Below are positions 1 to 8,914 of a stretch of DNA of 28,762 nt, one piece after another. Position 1 is the first letter of the stretch. Each line of letters opens with the position of its first letter. The stretch is from Azolla pinnata (taxonomy: Eukaryota > Streptophyta > Polypodiopsida > Salviniales > Salviniaceae), in assembly GCA_037176905.1 (NCBI GenBank), contig JBBBWG010005069.1, positions 1 through 28,762 on the forward strand, given 5' to 3'. Made by a program: the position numbers and the translations under genes. The notes below the pieces were generated by a model that was not told where the DNA came from, searched no databases, and saw only the letters and a program-made list of their open reading frames with translations.

Positions 1-72
<72 letters not shown>
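1..72. repeat. (TC)n microsatellite at window edge
   Basis: An uninterrupted TC dinucleotide run fills the first 72 bases and continues off the window. On the minus strand it lies in intron 1 of the tonoplast sugar transporter gene, about 210 bp downstream of that gene's first donor site. Confidence 0.97.
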
Positions 73-74
<2 letters not shown>

Positions 75-285
75 CCTACGACCTTTCTGAAAAGATTCGC
101 AATGTTTCCATCACAAGTACAACTACAAGATCGAAAGGGCCACCATGTATGTACCATGCACTCAAGCTACAGGTAACAAAAAAAAAAGGAGAGAAGCAGG
201 ACGAGATGGCCAAGAGAGACACGAGCGGAGGACGCAGGTCCGAGGAATCTTGCACAAGCAGGGTGAAAAAAGGGAGAGGACTTAC

Positions 286-364
286 CAGCAACAGTTGCAC
301 TGTCCCACCCATTGAGGAGGTTCCCAATAGCAGCAGCAAAAGCAACTACCTTTGTAGCCCACAT
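286..364 (-). CDS. Tonoplast sugar transporter (TST/TMT), first coding exon, partial gene
   Basis: Exon 1 runs from the ATG at 364-362 to a donor (G|GTAAG) with GT at 285-284, giving 26 codons plus one base. It encodes MWATKVVAFAAAIGNLL followed by NGWDSATVA and the first base of a Gly codon. The AAAIGNLLxGWDxATxAG motif is the signature first transmembrane helix of plant tonoplast monosaccharide/sugar transporters of the major facilitator superfamily, which load hexose or sucrose into the vacuole in exchange for protons. From the family, an intron splitting the Gly codon at this point is what I expect. The remaining roughly 700 residues (12 membrane helices and the long central loop) are off the left edge. 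Directly upstream of the ATG the minus strand has a C-rich tract ending in CAG|T, which looks like the acceptor of a 5'-UTR intron; that part is inference. Residues 2-6 (WATKV) differ from the more usual SGAVL-like start. The family assignment rests on one short exon, but the motif is distinctive. Confidence 0.85.
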
Positions 365-532
365 ACTGGGGTGTGTGTGTTTGTGGGGGGGGGGGGGGGA
401 GGGGAGCTCTCTGCTCCTCGCCCTGGTCCCCTCTTCTTTGCAGAGAATCAGAGAATCAGCAGCAAGCACACATGCGTGGAGTGGAGAAGCACAGGGCAGA
501 GAGAGATTAGTTCGCCCACAACCCGGTGCTTG

Positions 533-588
533 AGGAAGGAGGAGGAGGAGGAGGAGGAAGAAGAAGAAGAAGAAGAAAGAAGAAGATG
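533..588. repeat. (GGA)n to (GAA)n microsatellite
   Basis: A GGA trinucleotide run passes into a GAA run with one AAA interruption. On the minus (sense) strand of the sugar transporter it reads TCC/TTC, about 170-220 bp upstream of the ATG. Confidence 0.95.
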
Positions 589-746
589 AGCAGAGGAGAA
601 GCTCTGCTGCATCCGCAGGGGGGGAAGGGAAAGGGGGGAGAGAGGAGAAAAAGCAGAGCCGAGGGAGGCTCTCGACATAAATATACAGAAGAGAGAGGAG
701 CAGAAAAGGGCAAAAGCCTGCGAGCAGGAAGGACAACGGGAAAGCA

Positions 747-809
747 GAGAAGAAGAAGAAGAAGAAGAAGAAGAAGAAGACGAAGAAGAAGAACTGAAGA
801 AGAAGAAGA
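747..809. repeat. (GAA)n microsatellite, imperfect
   Basis: GAA/AGA trinucleotide run with a few interruptions (ACG, CTG). It creates long artificial Arg-, Glu- or Ser/Leu-rich open frames on both strands. Confidence 0.95.
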
Positions 810-826
810 GAGAACAGAGGAGGCCC

Positions 827-904
827 GAAACGCAAAACGCAAAACGCAAAACGCAAAACGCAAAACGCAAAACGCAAAAAAGCAAAAAGCAAAAAGCAAA
901 AAGC
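827..904. repeat. (AAAACGC)n heptamer array grading into (AAAAAGC)n
   Basis: About seven copies of the 7-mer AAAACGC are followed by about four copies of AAAAAGC, a one-base variant of the same unit. On the minus strand, sense to the sugar transporter, the unit reads GCGTTTT. The same heptamer occurs at 17705-17735 upstream of the pectate lyase gene. Confidence 0.93.
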
Positions 905-960
905 TCTGTTTTTGCCTGCCTTTCTTCCTTCCTTTCTTTCTTTTCTTCTTTTGCTTCTCA

Positions 961-1010
961 AGCTTCAGCTGCTTCAGCTTCTGCTTCAGCTTCAGCTTCA
1001 GCTTCTGCTT
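961..1010. repeat. (AGCTTC)n hexamer array
   Basis: About eight copies of AGCTTC with occasional TGCTTC variants. It is within the upstream region of the sugar transporter gene. Confidence 0.85.
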
Positions 1011-1519
1011 TCTTCTGATTCTCTGCATATGCTTTGCGAGAATCTCTTCCCGGGTCCGATTTTTGTTGGCTTCCTTTTGTCCATGAACTCTTTTTTCTCT
1101 TTTCCCAGACGGATGCATGGATGGAATGCCAGATGGCCCCAGGAGCAGCAGCAGCAGCAAAGGCAGAGAAGCGAAACGCAACAAACAGTCGGAAAGAAAG
1201 AGAAGAGGAAAAAAACAATGCTTTTGTCTGTGTCTGAAGTCTCTGTGTCTGAAGTGTTGTGTCCGTGTTTGTGTAGTATTTGTATCGACGCCGCCTCACG
1301 CTCTTTCCCGTCTCTCCAAGATATTTCTCTTGTCTGTATATTGTATGTGTCGATATGCATGCATATGCGTATGGCCAACTCTGTCCCTATCCGAGGGTCG
1401 ATTTCTCTACGTATATGTGAGAGTGTGCTTGCTCAAGGCTTTGCCAGAAAAAGCCTGGGTCTCTCTTCTGAGCCCCACTTTTTGCCCCACTGACTCCTCC
1501 CAGAGTAGACCACAGCAGA

Positions 1520-1917
1520 GCAAATTGCGATTAATTGCATGGAGCAATCCCCCCCCCCGAAAGAACTCTTCCTCTCAACTGTTGCTTTCAAGAACATAAA
1601 GACTGGCAAACTGCGATTAACTGCATGGACCGACCCCAGAAACGAACCCTTCCTTCCTCTCAAGTGCTGCTTTCGAGAACAGAAAGACTAGCAAACTGCG
1701 ATTAACTTCGCTCTGTAGCTAGAACAGAAAGACTACCAAACTGCGACTGACTTCACTCTGTAGCTAGAACAGAAAGACTAGCAAACTGCGATTAACTTCG
1801 CTCTGTAGCTAGAACAGAAAGACTAGCAAACTGCGACTGACTTCACTCTGTAGCTAGAACAGAAAGACTAGCAAACTGCGATTAACTTCGCTCTGTAGCT
1901 AGAACAAAAAGACTAGC
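1520..1917. repeat. Minisatellite: 45-bp units in A-B alternation, flanked by two ~85-bp divergent copies
   Basis: Five full 45-bp units start at 1681, 1726, 1771, 1816 and 1861, with a partial sixth at 1906. Units 1, 3 and 5 carry GCGATTAACTTCG; units 2 and 4 carry GCGACTGACTTCA, three transitions apart, so the real repeat is a 90-bp dimer. Upstream, two longer diverged copies (about 1520-1605 and 1606-1690) share the core CAAAYTGCGATTAAYTGCATGGA-like stretch and the end AAGAACAnAAAGACT. No coding potential is seen. Confidence 0.93.
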
Positions 1918-2653
1918 AGCCACGAATAATCAAGCTTTCAAGCAAGCCAAAGCAGTTGAAGGACACCTACATATATGCCTTGCCAACCTCTGGGAGCCAA
2001 TGGTGTCAAGAAAGAATCTGGTGAAACTGGCAAAACTTTCGCCGGTTTTGCCGACTTATCTGAGTTTCTTGTGGATGTCAGCTAAGAGATTTCTGATACT
2101 GGATCCTCTCTTTTGTTGCGATGTTTTCTTACGTATAGAAAGAATATAAATATCTGGTGAACCCCGATGCTGCTTTTGACCTCGCCTCCGACTGCTTTCG
2201 ACATCGAAACCTTGTGTGGGCTAATACTATGTAACAAAAGCCGAGATTTTTTACTCAAATCTACGAGCGAGCAGCAGATCACACAGGCTTTCCCTTTCGT
2301 CGGAGAGCTGCCAAAAGAGAGCAGTTCTTTCGATGAGGGAGGAGAAAAGGTGTTGCTCTGTGCGACTGCGAGCCAGCCAACAAGCGAAACGCCTCGAAGT
2401 GTGTTGCTGTGATCCTGATTCTAAATACCAAGAGCAACAGAGTGTCGAGGAGGCTCTCGGAATCAGACATGGCTTCGAGGAAAGTGGCAAGCAGAAAAAG
2501 CTTTCGACGCAGACGAAGACAAAAGCGTAACATGGATCCTTGACGCAGATCTATCGATAAAATGCATTTTATGCTATTGCAAGTGTGTTTTTTAAGGCAC
2601 ATCGCTATGCCGTATACACCAGGACCTAATGTAGAGAAATGCCACTTCCAGTT
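1918..2653. other. Intergenic DNA, no gene seen
   Basis: Short open frames of up to about 130 codons occur on both strands between 2080 and 2670, but they overlap each other, have no recognisable domain and no splice-consistent extension. I see no gene here. Confidence 0.5.
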
Positions 2654-2718
2654 AGTAAGAAGGGACACTGTAGTTTTGACATCTAGTTTGGATAAAACTA
2701 CAAGAGTCCCTTCTTATT
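2654..2718. repeat. Short foldback hairpin
   Basis: The arm at 2656-2677 (TAAGAAGGGACACTGTAGTTT plus T) is the near-exact reverse complement of 2694-2716, with only one or two mismatches or bulges in about 22 bp and a 16-base loop. It could be a small MITE remnant or an inverted-repeat RNA precursor; the sequence alone does not decide. Confidence 0.75.
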
Positions 2719-3413
2719 GCCCAACTTTGACATCATTCTGCTTGAGAATGTCTAACTACTAAAACTGTAGACCACAAATTAAGTAAGAAGAAGATTGGAG
2801 GGCTTTTAGAATCAAAATGTTGCTAGCTTGCTCTGACTAGTAGTACCTTGGGAAGATACCCATATGCTCCTATTGCAAAAGCTCTCTCTCTATATCTGTG
2901 CACCATATCCCCAATTTGGGACCCATTCATTAGCTTTTCCAGATCATGATAGTGTATGCACACCATCCTTCATTTTGTACCTACCTAATCTTGTCACATG
3001 CATGCTGTTAGCATGAAAAACTTAGATATGATAAAGGGCTCACAAAAGAAAGCAAAGAGAAACAAACCATTATAGACATGTATACACAAAACAAACAAGA
3101 GAACAAAACACTTGAGATACACATGCATGGCACAACATCAGAGCACCGATAATGTGAGAAACAAATTGCTCACCCATTATGATTAGGAGGAATAAAATGA
3201 GTGTTGCTGCACGGATGTTTCTCTCGACAAACAAAATAAGCGTAGCAAGTATCAATGATGCAGATTAAGTGATTCATAACTGTTACGGTCTGACCTGCGT
3301 TTCAGGGATGGTTAAAGACATCCCAATAGTGTACATAACTGAATAATCGCGATACAAGACATGATACAAGATTACCTTTTGTATGATCATTAGGTTACAA
3401 AGATGAAACTCTT
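2719..3413. other. Intergenic / 3' flank of the ureidoglycine aminohydrolase gene
   Basis: No coding sequence is supported. The part nearest 3413 should hold the 3' untranslated region of the minus-strand gene that ends at 3414. I did not find a clear AATAAA on the minus strand here, so the polyadenylation site is unplaced. Confidence 0.5.
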
Positions 3414-6400
3414 CTAAGTATACAACAAAGGATCTCTGTTAACATCTTTATAAAGAAGGTATCGTGTTCTCGTTCGACCAAGTGCACCATACCTGGAAAT
3501 AGAAAGAGATGAACGTAAGGGACTTAGTAAAGGTCCATGGTTTGTTGTGGTGCAAAAACATGTGGAAAGAATGGTTTGTAGTGAATGGTGTTTGGAAGAA
3601 TCATTAAGCAAATTGTCATGAATACCCTACAAAAAATAACCTTCAATTCCTTATGGGCTGTTACAATACCCTAAATTTTCTCAAGTTAAGGCCAATGCTT
3701 GGGACTAATCAGAATTTAAGAGTATTAGGACAATTTCTGACTAATCCTACACATTGGTATTAACGACGGAAAATAAGCCCAGATAGATTGTGGCTGCCGT
3801 ATCCAAAACTATAATGTGATCACCGACATTATGCACCCAAATCCATCGGTTGGACCAAAGCCTTCTGTACAGATTTGCTTATGGAAAAACTCATGTTACA
3901 TACCACTGTGGAACGAATGGCGCCATCCAAATAGCATCACCGGCTTGAACTGGGTACCTATTAAACATTAAAAGACTTCAGAAATTTGAAATATATAGTC
4001 CATGATTAAATTTCTCATTCAACAGAACGCCTAAAAGACACTACACACCACAAAGGTCCATAAAATCTGAGAGCAGTGGTAGATAATGACACTGATCAAT
4101 GTAGTTTGTTGAAGATCATACATTTATAGATACAAAGTGAAGTCATTGTCCTTGGTTTTAGCCAGTTTTGCTGAACATTGTTAAAGTAGGAAGGAGTAAT
4201 TTCACTATGCTCTGCAATTTTCATATGCCAAAAAGCCCTGTAGAGATGGAAAATCGAAACATCTACATAGGTATTGCCTACAGATTCAAAGGCAAGTACC
4301 CAATATGTCCCATCGGGAGAAACGTGCAATGCAAAAGTTGTGGATGGACCAAACCAAATAATTTCCATGACTTACCAATTATCTCCTAGACGGTATATGC
4401 CACGACCTTCAAGCATTAAAAGACCATGCTGATTATAATGGACTTCCTGCATAAGAAAGAAAATCAATTCACAATTCATTTCGTTCTTCATTCATCTCTG
4501 AAATTACTAGCCTTTAATTATGGAGAGGAAAAAAGTGAAAGAGAGAAAACATAACAGAGAAAACAAAACTTATCTCAGCATTTCCCAAGAGCATTCAACA
4601 CACAAAAAATGGAAGCGAAACAAAAGGCGGTTTAAATTCTGGTCTCCAAGTATCAATACTGAGGTGTATAGCTTCCTCTACAAAGATCAAGTATTTTAGG
4701 TCTAGATATTAGGGCCAAATAGTCAATATCTAGAGATGGCAGTCTAGGGATAGATAACCGTTTTCTAAGATCAATCGATACAATTGATGCATGTTAAAGC
4801 CCTTCAACTGTCACCAATCAAAGCATGTTGAAATTTGGGAAACAATCGCCTAGATCAACTGCAGTGTTATCACTATCTATATTCAGAGGATTTGAATTTT
4901 AGACACCATTAAGAACATCTGCAAAAAACACTTATGACCGTGATTTAGAAACAAAAATAAAATCAAGAAGAAAAGGGATCTCCTTTTATTGGGAATGAGC
5001 AACAATATATTATGCAGCTGATACTTACCTTCACGTTTAGATATTCACCAGGCTGAAAATCCATGACCTGTAGATACAAATATGAATAATAAATATGATA
5101 TCTTCCTGCAGGAAAATTGTTTGAATGTAAAGCATGCTATGTGCTATACAAGAAGCGTGTACAAACTTAGTATTATGCGTATTCAGAAGCATAATATATG
5201 AGGCTGGATAGAAATATATAATCGGTGAGAGGAACTAGGAAGTAATCAAAGGCCTAATATATAAGAGAATGATTGATAGGTAGATAAGGAAGTGAAGTTA
5301 TAAGCAAGAGGTGGGATACACAGTAACTCGAAGAAATTTACACAAACCCCACACAAGGGAAACCTACACTGACATAATACTCAACCAAGAAAGTCTTCCC
5401 CTGACATCCTAGGAGAGCCCGTACTTGTATGTATATGGGTCACCCCTAGTACCCTGCCACATGCATTCATGCAGGGTGTTTATAAACATCATTCTAATAT
5501 CTTCACAAACTTGCCTCCATAGACGTTTGGCATAGATACTCCACTGCCTAAGTTCCTCATATGGGGAGTCACACGCAACAACACTTTAGCACTCCTCACC
5601 CCAAAACACAGTTTTGATGAATAAACAAAGTTTCATATATCTCAAATATGTTTGCAGTATGCTACTCTTTAAATGAATAAGTGACGTTTCATGTATCTGC
5701 AATAAAAAGATTCGGCCATCACGCCATTACATACTAATAGTTCCCTCCTAATCTCAAATATATTGCATTATATTGTTCAAAACAGTGCAAATTATTGAGA
5801 GATAGTCATTAACATATTTTACATAGACTGTATACAAAACGTCGATGACTACAATAAACATACATGAATATTGAAATCATACTCCGCACTTGTAGGGAGG
5901 AGCTTGCGAAGTACGAAAACCTGAATAAATATCAAAACTCTAGTTATGAAGCAGAAACGACTTTGTGGGATGAACATGAATAACAAAGTTGAATCACCTC
6001 TCCAGGAGTTTCCAAGATTGGCTGGGTTGCAGTTGATCCAACGATGAACTTAGGTGTTATATCTGTAATTTTTTCATATCTCATATCGAGAAAAGTGAAA
6101 ATCAAGAGTGCCTTAGTTGCAATGCAGTAACAATTATTCAAACTTTTCTTTGCAAAATTGTGATTCAGTGCTTGCTAGATAAAATATTACAGAACCCAAG
6201 AAAGGCCCATGGCATAATCAACAATTCCAATACTATAACCACTGTGATTGGACCAATAAAATGGCGCAACTGCAGGCCACATGGTATAGATACAACTATC
6301 CAGAAAATTATTTTAACCAGAAAATAACTAAATCTTTTTCCCAAACATGCTAGATTTCAACAATTTACATACTTAGATGTTTGAAAAGCAGTAGGATTCA

Positions 6401-8064
6401 AAGTTACTCTTCAAGGATTTGAATGTGAACCTTCTTTCAAAGACTACGAGAGTTGCCGGAGAGTCACTTTGTAAGGAGTGTGAGAAATTCGGAGGCATAT
6501 AACTGAAGGAATCAGCCTACAAATACGAAGTTTAAACAATATAAATGCCTTTACAAACATTCAAATTCATTCTATACGTGTACACAGCACCCAAAGTCCC
6601 TTAGAAGAATATATAGAAGTATACAGACTTACTGAGAGGTTCCAGGAGCCTTCAGAGAGTGTATATAGAACCAAATCTCCCTTTATAACAAAAACAAACC
6701 TGAAACACAATAAGATATATACCCCTTTGTTTGAGATGAACTAACAACTGTTGAGAAATATTGGTACTATATGCACGTCCACGATGTGCTTCTCAACTCA
6801 ACTCCAATTAAGAAGATGTAATGGAAGGACAGATACAGACAAAATGTCACTGAGCTTCTCGAACATCATTTTTTAATACCTTTCTACATCAACTCCAGGT
6901 GGGCCAGACATTGAATTTCCTGATTGAGCAGAACAAGCCATTAGTATTAAAAACCAGAAGAAATTTCAATCGTTGCACCATATTAACTTCTAGGTTTAGC
7001 TTCAAAACGGTAAATAAAATACACTTGCCTTCCATCTTTGCAAGATACATTAAGAAATGGGATCCTGTTGCTGGAGATATGAAGTGTGCTGCAGTAGTTC
7101 CCACCCTGTAGGAAACATGAAGAAGATCTATATCAGGAAGGTATGTAATCTTGTTGTACTTTGGACGATAAGATCACAATCTATGGAGCATATAGAAAAT
7201 GGTATTAAAACCAGGATTGCAAGGAAGCAAAGACTTGGCTCTCTGGGGTGATAAGAGCATGATCTCTCTTATAAAAGCTCCTCGTAAAACCAGGCAAATC
7301 TGCACATTGGCAATAATAAGCAGACAATGTGTGAGAAGGATGGACTCTACATAACATGTTTTAATTGGTAATTATGCCCCTTCTGGGGCAAAATGCTGAT
7401 TTCTGCTTTAGCACATCTAGAAACCATTGTTATAAATTTTCCATCACATTCGAATCAAATCATGACATCCAGATACATTTACTTCTTTATGAATAGCACA
7501 ATGCATAAACATTCTCCTTACCCAGGAGAGCAAGTCTACCTAGAAAAGAACTCCATGACTGTTTATTCTTTGCTTTCACACTCTTAAAATTCAGATCATT
7601 TATAAGGAATTGGAAGCTTGTGTGCCTGTGTATGTAAACGAGAGAGAGAAAGAGAGAAAAGAACCTACCTTGCAAATGATGAGGAGATAATGTCGGATCA
7701 ACAACTTTAGGGTAAAACTTGTATTTTTCACCACCGCCATCATGATCAGCAGGAGTAGAAGAAACTGAGAGTCCCTCTTCATTACCATCAAACTCTCGAC
7801 ATTCCTTCCAAAACCCGTCTGCATACTGAATTCCTGTGACTGGCAAAACATAGAAGAGGACGAAATTACCAGGATCAAAGGAAATAGAAGTTCAGCAATT
7901 CATTCAGCTACGGGTAACAAAGGAGTGGTACACACAAGCATACACCCCTCATACGGATATGCATATAAGTTGTCTGAAGGAGGTGTGGTACCTAACGTGG
8001 AACAAGCTAGGATTATGCACGGGAGAAGGTGAAGAAGAAGAAGCGGAAGCAGGGAATTGGACAT
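3414..8064 (-). CDS. UGLYAH: (S)-ureidoglycine aminohydrolase, complete 13-exon gene
   Basis: This bicupin Mn-dependent enzyme removes ammonia from (S)-ureidoglycine to give (S)-ureidoglycolate in the endoplasmic reticulum, a step of allantoin/ureide breakdown that recycles purine nitrogen. Exons on the minus strand, 5' to 3': 7992-8064, 7669-7839, 7212-7299, 7029-7105, 6880-6919, 6633-6699, 6431-6516, 5998-6079, 5864-5920, 5029-5067, 4376-4446, 3904-3957, 3414-3492. They sum to 984 nt (327 aa plus stop) and every phase matches. Residues 1-22 form a hydrophobic signal peptide ([19 protein letters not shown]). Diagnostic stretches are [36 protein letters not shown] and [11 protein letters not shown]. 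Expected metal ligands are E261, H263, H267 and Q301 (in PFVPQWY); Y278 and K317 match the residues reported as catalytic in the Arabidopsis enzyme, as I recall them. The intron after exon 4 has a GC donor (AAG|GCAAGT). The exon 2 acceptor has phase-compatible alternatives a few codons downstream. The gene looks intact. Confidence 0.95.
7011..7028 (-). promoter_or_regulatory. GC splice donor of UGLYAH intron 4
   Basis: The donor reads GAAG|GCAAGT with GC at 7028-7027. No GT site here gives the phase 1 needed to join the next exon (6880-6919, GA AAT TCA), whereas the GC donor joins it exactly and restores the family sequence. AG|GCAAGT is the usual strong context of GC-AG introns. Confidence 0.85.
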
Positions 8065-8914
8065 AGCTTTGTCTGCCTCCTACAACGCCAGAACCATGCA
8101 GATATGTGCCATGTGTTAAGACACAGATACAAGAGTGTGATGATGGGCGATTAACAACAGATTCGAACCCACAACTAATTCTTCCTCCCAACTTGCTCGC
8201 AACTATGACAAGTCTCATGCATCTGCATTTTGATCCAAGTGTTCTTGGTATCAATCAATCAATCAATCGTGTATACTTGATGCTCATGACATCGATCATG
8301 CATCATGTCAGCTCAGTGTTCTTGATGGTTTGGTTCGAGGGTATTTGAGATCAACACGAAGAGAACCGTTTGTTTCATGGTGATTACACAACATATCACA
8401 ATTGTTTTAAACAGATATGGCCTAGGATTGAAAAACCATCACAACTTCAACAACATGATCCATCATACCATCGATTGAGGCAATATTACAATGAACTGTT
8501 TCAAGCTAAGCATTGGTTAACTTCCTAGCACTTTAGAATCGATACCAATGCAACAATAGATTTTGTGATGCTCACTGTAAAGAAAGTTGAACCACAATAT
8601 GAGAAGTTGACTCAGCTTAAACAATATGCCTATGAAAAAACTGAGATGGCTTGATCATAGACTCACTGACTAGCAATTTGCCATTCCTACTGTTTGTATG
8701 TACAGTGATGAAAACCAAATACACTCCCAGACATCTGATGTTAATACAACACCACAATATAAACAAGTCTTATTCTGTAACATAAGACAACCATAAAATC
8801 TTCAGTATGCATATCCATGAAAATATTATCCATTTCAATTCTACACGAATCTTGGAAAAATCACCGTTTGTGTACATGCCCAAAAGCTTCGATTTCCATA
8901 TACCTAAATTGTAT
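8065..8914. other. Intergenic: UGLYAH promoter side and 3' flank of the DUF1421 gene
   Basis: No gene is seen. The left part is upstream of the UGLYAH start at 8064, and the right part lies downstream of the DUF1421 stop at 8915. A short ATCA run (about 8251-8268) is present. No clear TATA box could be assigned on the minus strand. Confidence 0.5.

Larger units (their letters stand above)
365..1500 (-). promoter_or_regulatory. Leader and upstream region of the sugar transporter gene
   Basis: No gene is supported here. Read on the minus strand this is a long pyrimidine-rich leader: a C/CA tract next to the ATG (365-402), TCC/TTC tracts (533-588 and 747-809), a GCGTTTT heptamer array (827-876) grading into GCTTTTT (877-904), and a GAAGCT hexamer array (961-1010). 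Several long open frames exist on both strands only because trinucleotide tracts lack stop codons. A 5'-UTR intron ending just before the ATG is possible; the transcription start cannot be placed. Confidence 0.5.

Noticed and set aside
149..1299. Long overlapping open frames on both strands (up to about 260 codons) rich in Arg/Glu, Ser or Leu/Phe
   Set aside because: They are produced by trinucleotide and heptamer repeats and overlap one another; only the short sugar transporter exon inside one of them has real family similarity.
3250..3300. Weak C/D-box-like arrangement (ATGATG ... CTGA)
   Set aside because: The boxes are imperfect, no terminal stem is visible and no guide match can be judged, so it is not called as a snoRNA.
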